Assembly (NCBI RefSeq): GCF_007786455.1
Contig: NZ_VNJK01000001.1
Location: forward strand, 496,001-560,000
DNA: 64,000 nt
Direction of reading: 5' to 3'
Origin: Paenibacillus agilis
Lineage (GTDB): Bacteria; Bacillota; Bacilli; Paenibacillales; Paenibacillaceae
In this document: positions 61,480 to 64,000 of the stretch, in pieces
Numbering within the stretch: position 1 is the stretch's first letter
Layout of the letters: the number at the start of each line of letters is the position of its first letter
Position numbers and translations under genes: made by a program
The notes under the pieces: generated by a model
Told to the model about the DNA's origin: nothing
Seen by the model: only the letters and a program-made list of their open reading frames with translations
Databases searched by the model: none

Positions 61480-62541
61480 ATGATTGATCTGTCTAAGGTA
61501 GATATTCACCAGATGGTCGTTCACAAAGTAGGTAATAAATCTCGAGATGAGGGCGTACGTATTTCGCAAACTCGATATGAAGTACCGAGTGAAGAAGTTC
61601 GCGATACGTTGTTAAAATATTTTTTGACCAGCTTTAAGTTCGATATGTTTTATCGATTCCATCATGAAACGGATCTGGCGATGAATGAGGTTTACACGTA
61701 TGCGAGCCGCATGTTCGATCAGCCGAACACGTTTCAAGAGCAATCGGTACACATACTGAATCATTTGTATGAGCAATCCTCACATCCACAAATTAAGTCA
61801 GGTGAGCTTTATGTCGTGCATTTGAACAACATTTTATATAATGACTTCAGTATTGATGCGATCGGATTGTTTAAGTCCGAGAACAAAGATGTGTATTTAA
61901 AGCTTGATGAACCGAACACGGAAGATCTAGGTTTGTTAATTGAAGAGGGTGTCAACGTTCGCAAGCTGGACAAGGGCTGTCTAATCTTGAATGTGAAGGC
62001 GATCGGCGGCTTCGTAGTAGGCGTAGTTGACGCGACAGCTGGGAAGACGCAAGACGCGGCGATGTATTGGATGGAGGACTTCCTTGACGTTACGTTGATG
62101 GAAGATGAAAATTACTATACAGATCATGCGATTCAAATGGTGAATGAGTTTTATGACAATGTAATTGCTCCAGCTTCTGAGCAGCCAGAGAAAAAGGAGA
62201 AGCTGGAATTCATCAACAGCTCGATGGAATACTTCTCTCGCACTGACAAATTCGAGGAAGAGGAATTTATTCATAACGTGCTTCAGGACCATAGTCAGGG
62301 TGAGATGTTCAAAGTATATAAAGAGTCCTATACCGAAATGAATGAGCTGCCTCCATTTGATGCGATGCCGATTTCACAAACGGCTTTGAAGAAAGCGAAG
62401 AAAACGCTGCGCAACGTGATTAAGACAGACACAGGGGTCGAGTTGAAGCTCAAAAGTGAAAGCTTCCCTTATGTGGAACGTGGTTATGATGAAGAGCGCA
62501 AGCTTCATTATTATAAAGTGTATTTCTCGCAGGAAGAATAG
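61480..62541 (+). CDS. 37-kDa nucleoid-associated protein (YejK/NdpA family)
   Basis: 353 residues from ATG 61480 (GAGTGAGCAGG upstream; the frame opens from a TTG at 61456). The family pattern is seen in IHQMVVHKVGNKSRDEGVRISQ, the conserved YVVHLNNILYNDFSIDAIGLFKSE, GCLILNVKAIGGFVVGVVDATAGKTQDA and the YFSRTDKFEEEEF segment, with a C-terminal FPYVERGYDEERKLHYYKVYF. The role in nucleoid structure is known mostly from proteobacteria; phage-related versions exist. Single gene. Confidence 0.85.
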   Translation: MIDLSKVDIHQMVVHKVGNKSRDEGVRISQTRYEVPSEEVRDTLLKYFLTSFKFDMFYRFHHETDLAMNEVYTYASRMFDQPNTFQEQSVHILNHLYEQSSHPQIKSGELYVVHLNNILYNDFSIDAIGLFKSENKDVYLKLDEPNTEDLGLLIEEGVNVRKLDKGCLILNVKAIGGFVVGVVDATAGKTQDAAMYWMEDFLDVTLMEDENYYTDHAIQMVNEFYDNVIAPASEQPEKKEKLEFINSSMEYFSRTDKFEEEEFIHNVLQDHSQGEMFKVYKESYTEMNELPPFDAMPISQTALKKAKKTLRNVIKTDTGVELKLKSESFPYVERGYDEERKLHYYKVYFSQEE

Positions 62542-62619
62542 CTACCAAAGTTGCAAAAGGAAATTGGTATATCTGGAGTAAGCCAAACTTTTTTCGGAAG
62601 AGTGAGTTGTACTAACGCG

Positions 62620-62753
62620 TAACGGGTGCCATAGTGGCTATTCGGCGTATTTTTGCTTATTTTGAAAGGTAACGGATGCCAGAGAGCTTATTTGCCATCT
62701 GGAACGAATATAAGCATTAATATTGACTTAAATAAGCGCTACTGAGACCGTTA
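62620..62753. repeat. TAACGG-TGCC-AGAG-family repeat units, two direct and one inverted
   Basis: TAACGGGTGCCATAGTGG (62620 on) and TAACGGATGCCAGAGAGC (62670 on) are diverged direct copies. The reverse complement of AATAAGCGCTACTGAGACCG-TTA (62731-62753) matches them loosely, making an imperfect inverted pair with the second copy. No ORF. Confidence 0.6.
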
Positions 62754-62779
62754 AAATTCTAATACAGACGATTTCGCCC

Positions 62780-62960
62780 CAATAACGTCAATGATGCTCG
62801 TTAGCTGAGGCAGAGGTGTCACTGCCGTCAGCTGAGGCGAAAGTCAAGCGTCATTACTGATAGATGGTATGCCACGGCCGTTAGCTGATGTACCAGGGGC
62901 GATAGTTAATTTGCCATGCCCGTTAGCTACGGTATAACGGAGTTACAGAGTAACGCAACC
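62780..62960. repeat. degenerate GTTAGCT tandem repeats
   Basis: Words of the type CGTTAGCTGAGGC, CGTCAGCTGAGGCG, CGTTAGCTGATG, CGATAGTTAATT and CGTTAGCTACGG recur at uneven 25-50 bp intervals, separated by TGCC/AGGTGTC-type fillers. It looks like a decayed tandem array. The stretch 62960-63100 holds nothing I can name. Confidence 0.55.
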
Positions 62961-63101
62961 CGAAAGCCAACAACAATATAGCCTGCAATCGTCATGAGTC
63001 CCATAGGAGTAAGGAGTATCTATATATGAGATAGACTCTAGATTCTGGTACACGTAACCATAGGACCTTAGCGTTGCAACCTAAACCCAAAGATGCAAAA
63101 C

Positions 63102-63154
63102 AAATAAAGAGGGTCATGTCAGCACAGTGGAGTGCGGACAGGCCCTCTTTATTT
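63102..63154 (-). terminator. terminator of the SNF2 helicase gene
   Basis: AAATAAAGAGGG (63102-63113) and CCCTCTTTATTT (63143-63154) are perfect 12-bp arms around a nested GTC-AGCAC/GTGC-GAC stem. Read leftward a T-rich GTTTTGC tract follows. Confidence 0.85.
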
Positions 63155-63218
63155 TCGTATGCATATCTAATGCTTGCTAGCATGTTCAATTCTTGAGAAA
63201 TCTTGAACGATGCAGCCA

Positions 63219-64000
63219 TCAATTGATGCTTAGTATTTCACGAATTTCCTGTTCTGTAATGGCAGACATAGTTTCCTCACCTGGTTGGATTACCTCGTGA
63301 ATCAAATCTTTTTTGCGCTGTTGCAGTTCATAAATCTTCTCCTCGATCGTACCATGCGTAACGAGGCGAATGACCTGTACCACATTTTTTTGACCGATAC
63401 GATGGGCACGGTCTGCAGCTTGTTGTTCGACGGCAGGATTCCACCATAAGTCATACAGAACTACGGTGTCTGCTCCCGTTAGATTCAGCCCGGTTCCTCC
63501 CGCACGGAGCGAGATGAGGAATATATCGCGTTCTCCCTCGTTAAATCGCTGACACAGCTCAACACGCTCGCTAGGAGGCGTCTTGCCGTCCAGATAGAAG
63601 ACAGGTCTGCCGCTAGCCTCAAGTTCGCTGCGAATAAGTGTTAGCATACTCGTGAACTGTGAGAAGATAAGCATCCGCTTGCCGCTGCTCATGCATTCAT
63701 CCACAAGCTCTAGCAGTTGCTCAAGCTTGCCGGATGTTCCTTCGTACTCTTGTATGAACAAGGAAGGATGACAGCAGAGTTGGCGCAAGCGAGTAATACC
63801 TGCGAGTATTTTCATCCGACCTTTTTGGAAGCCTTCTGCTGCTAAAACTTCCAGCGTCTCCTCTTGAAGTCGACTCAAATAAGCTAGGTACAGCTTCTTC
63901 TGATCGAGTGACAGCTCTGTCATATGCAACGTTTCAATTTTGTCTGGTAATTCCTTCAGCACGTCTTGCTTGAGTCGCCGCAAAATAAATGGTCTTACTT
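63219..64000 (-). CDS. SNF2-family helicase, C-terminal part (5' end outside window)
   Basis: The frame is open to the window edge, giving about 260 C-terminal residues. PFILRRLKQDV opens the visible part (its codons lie at 63950-64000), then ITRLRQLCCHPSLF, the helicase C motifs RMLIFSQFTSML, YLDGKTPPSERVELCQRFNEGE, FLISLRAGGTGLNLTGADTVVLYDLWWNPAVEQQAADRAHRIGQ and RLVTHGTIEEKIYELQQRKK. These are typical of bacterial SWI2/SNF2 (RapA-like/HepA) proteins. Ends in ITEQEIREILSIN and is followed by a strong terminator. Confidence 0.95.
   Translation of the reverse strand, partial: VRPFILRRLKQDVLKELPDKIETLHMTELSLDQKKLYLAYLSRLQEETLEVLAAEGFQKGRMKILAGITRLRQLCCHPSLFIQEYEGTSGKLEQLLELVDECMSSGKRMLIFSQFTSMLTLIRSELEASGRPVFYLDGKTPPSERVELCQRFNEGERDIFLISLRAGGTGLNLTGADTVVLYDLWWNPAVEQQAADRAHRIGQKNVVQVIRLVTHGTIEEKIYELQQRKKDLIHEVIQPGEETMSAITEQEIREILSIN

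Noticed and set aside
62992-63222. 76-residue leftward frame after the SNF2 gene
   Set aside because: It spans the SNF2 terminator hairpin and has no domain; judged spurious.

Overview
The window reads as a chromosomal segment of a spore-forming, Paenibacillus-like member of the Bacillales. The reasons are an infC-rpmI-rplT operon with an ATT-started infC, gerP-type spore germination genes, a ytqA-ytqB (mnmM) pair, B. subtilis-order opp and opuC operons, strong AGGAGG ribosome-binding sites, many TTG/GTG alternatives at starts, and generally moderate G+C. There are no rRNA or tRNA genes, CRISPR arrays, transposases or phage modules that I can support.

Layout. 1-3.8 kb: a leftward regulator of the NtrC family with visibly degenerate AAA+ motifs, divergent from a two-gene proline catabolism operon (proline dehydrogenase, P5C dehydrogenase). 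4.1-4.8 kb: a small endonuclease-fold protein behind a promoter-plus-terminator leader. 4.8-5.6 kb: a repeat-rich non-coding island (GTGGACA repeats, a 128-bp element with 15-bp perfect terminal inverted repeats, a heptamer array). 5.6-11.3 kb: a leftward oppABCDF peptide importer. 11.3-23.5 kb: three tandem giant secreted proteins of about 1,180 residues. Each is a duplicated module of seven FG-GAP/VCBS propeller blades, a Calx-beta domain and a fibronectin-type domain; each has its own terminator and a copy (two for the first gene) of a shared promoter module. This is the most distinctive part of the window. 23.6-25.8 kb: leftward aldehyde dehydrogenase and pentapeptide-repeat genes. 26.2-29 kb: a coiled-coil protein and a DinG-type helicase. 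29.2-32.7 kb: an opuC-type osmoprotectant importer. 32.9-37.9 kb: a MOSC protein, an AraC regulator and a sugar/inositol-type operon (epimerase, Gfo/Idh/MocA dehydrogenase, epimerase).

38-52.6 kb is mostly housekeeping genes: a His/Lys-rich small protein, a cell-wall amidase, YnfA- and YciI-family proteins, a DUF2087 regulator with a GIY-YIG protein, an RluA-type pseudouridine synthase, RecQ, a B12-binding radical SAM protein, a secreted His-rich protein resembling only the N-terminal part of S41 proteases, a glyoxalase-fold protein with ManA, and YtqA/YtqB. 52.7-64 kb: a 58-residue small protein, TrmB, a UgtP-like glycosyltransferase with a PAP2 phosphatase, a family 2 glycosyltransferase, infC-rpmI-rplT with its leader, gerP genes, an Hsp20-like protein, a nucleoid-associated protein, a second repeat island and the 3' part of a SNF2 helicase.

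Functionally the window combines nutrient uptake and catabolism (proline, peptides, osmoprotectants, a polyol or sugar), translation and tRNA modification, sporulation-linked genes, and one unusual cell-surface or secreted protein cluster. Promoters, terminators and domain borders were read by eye; no database search was possible.
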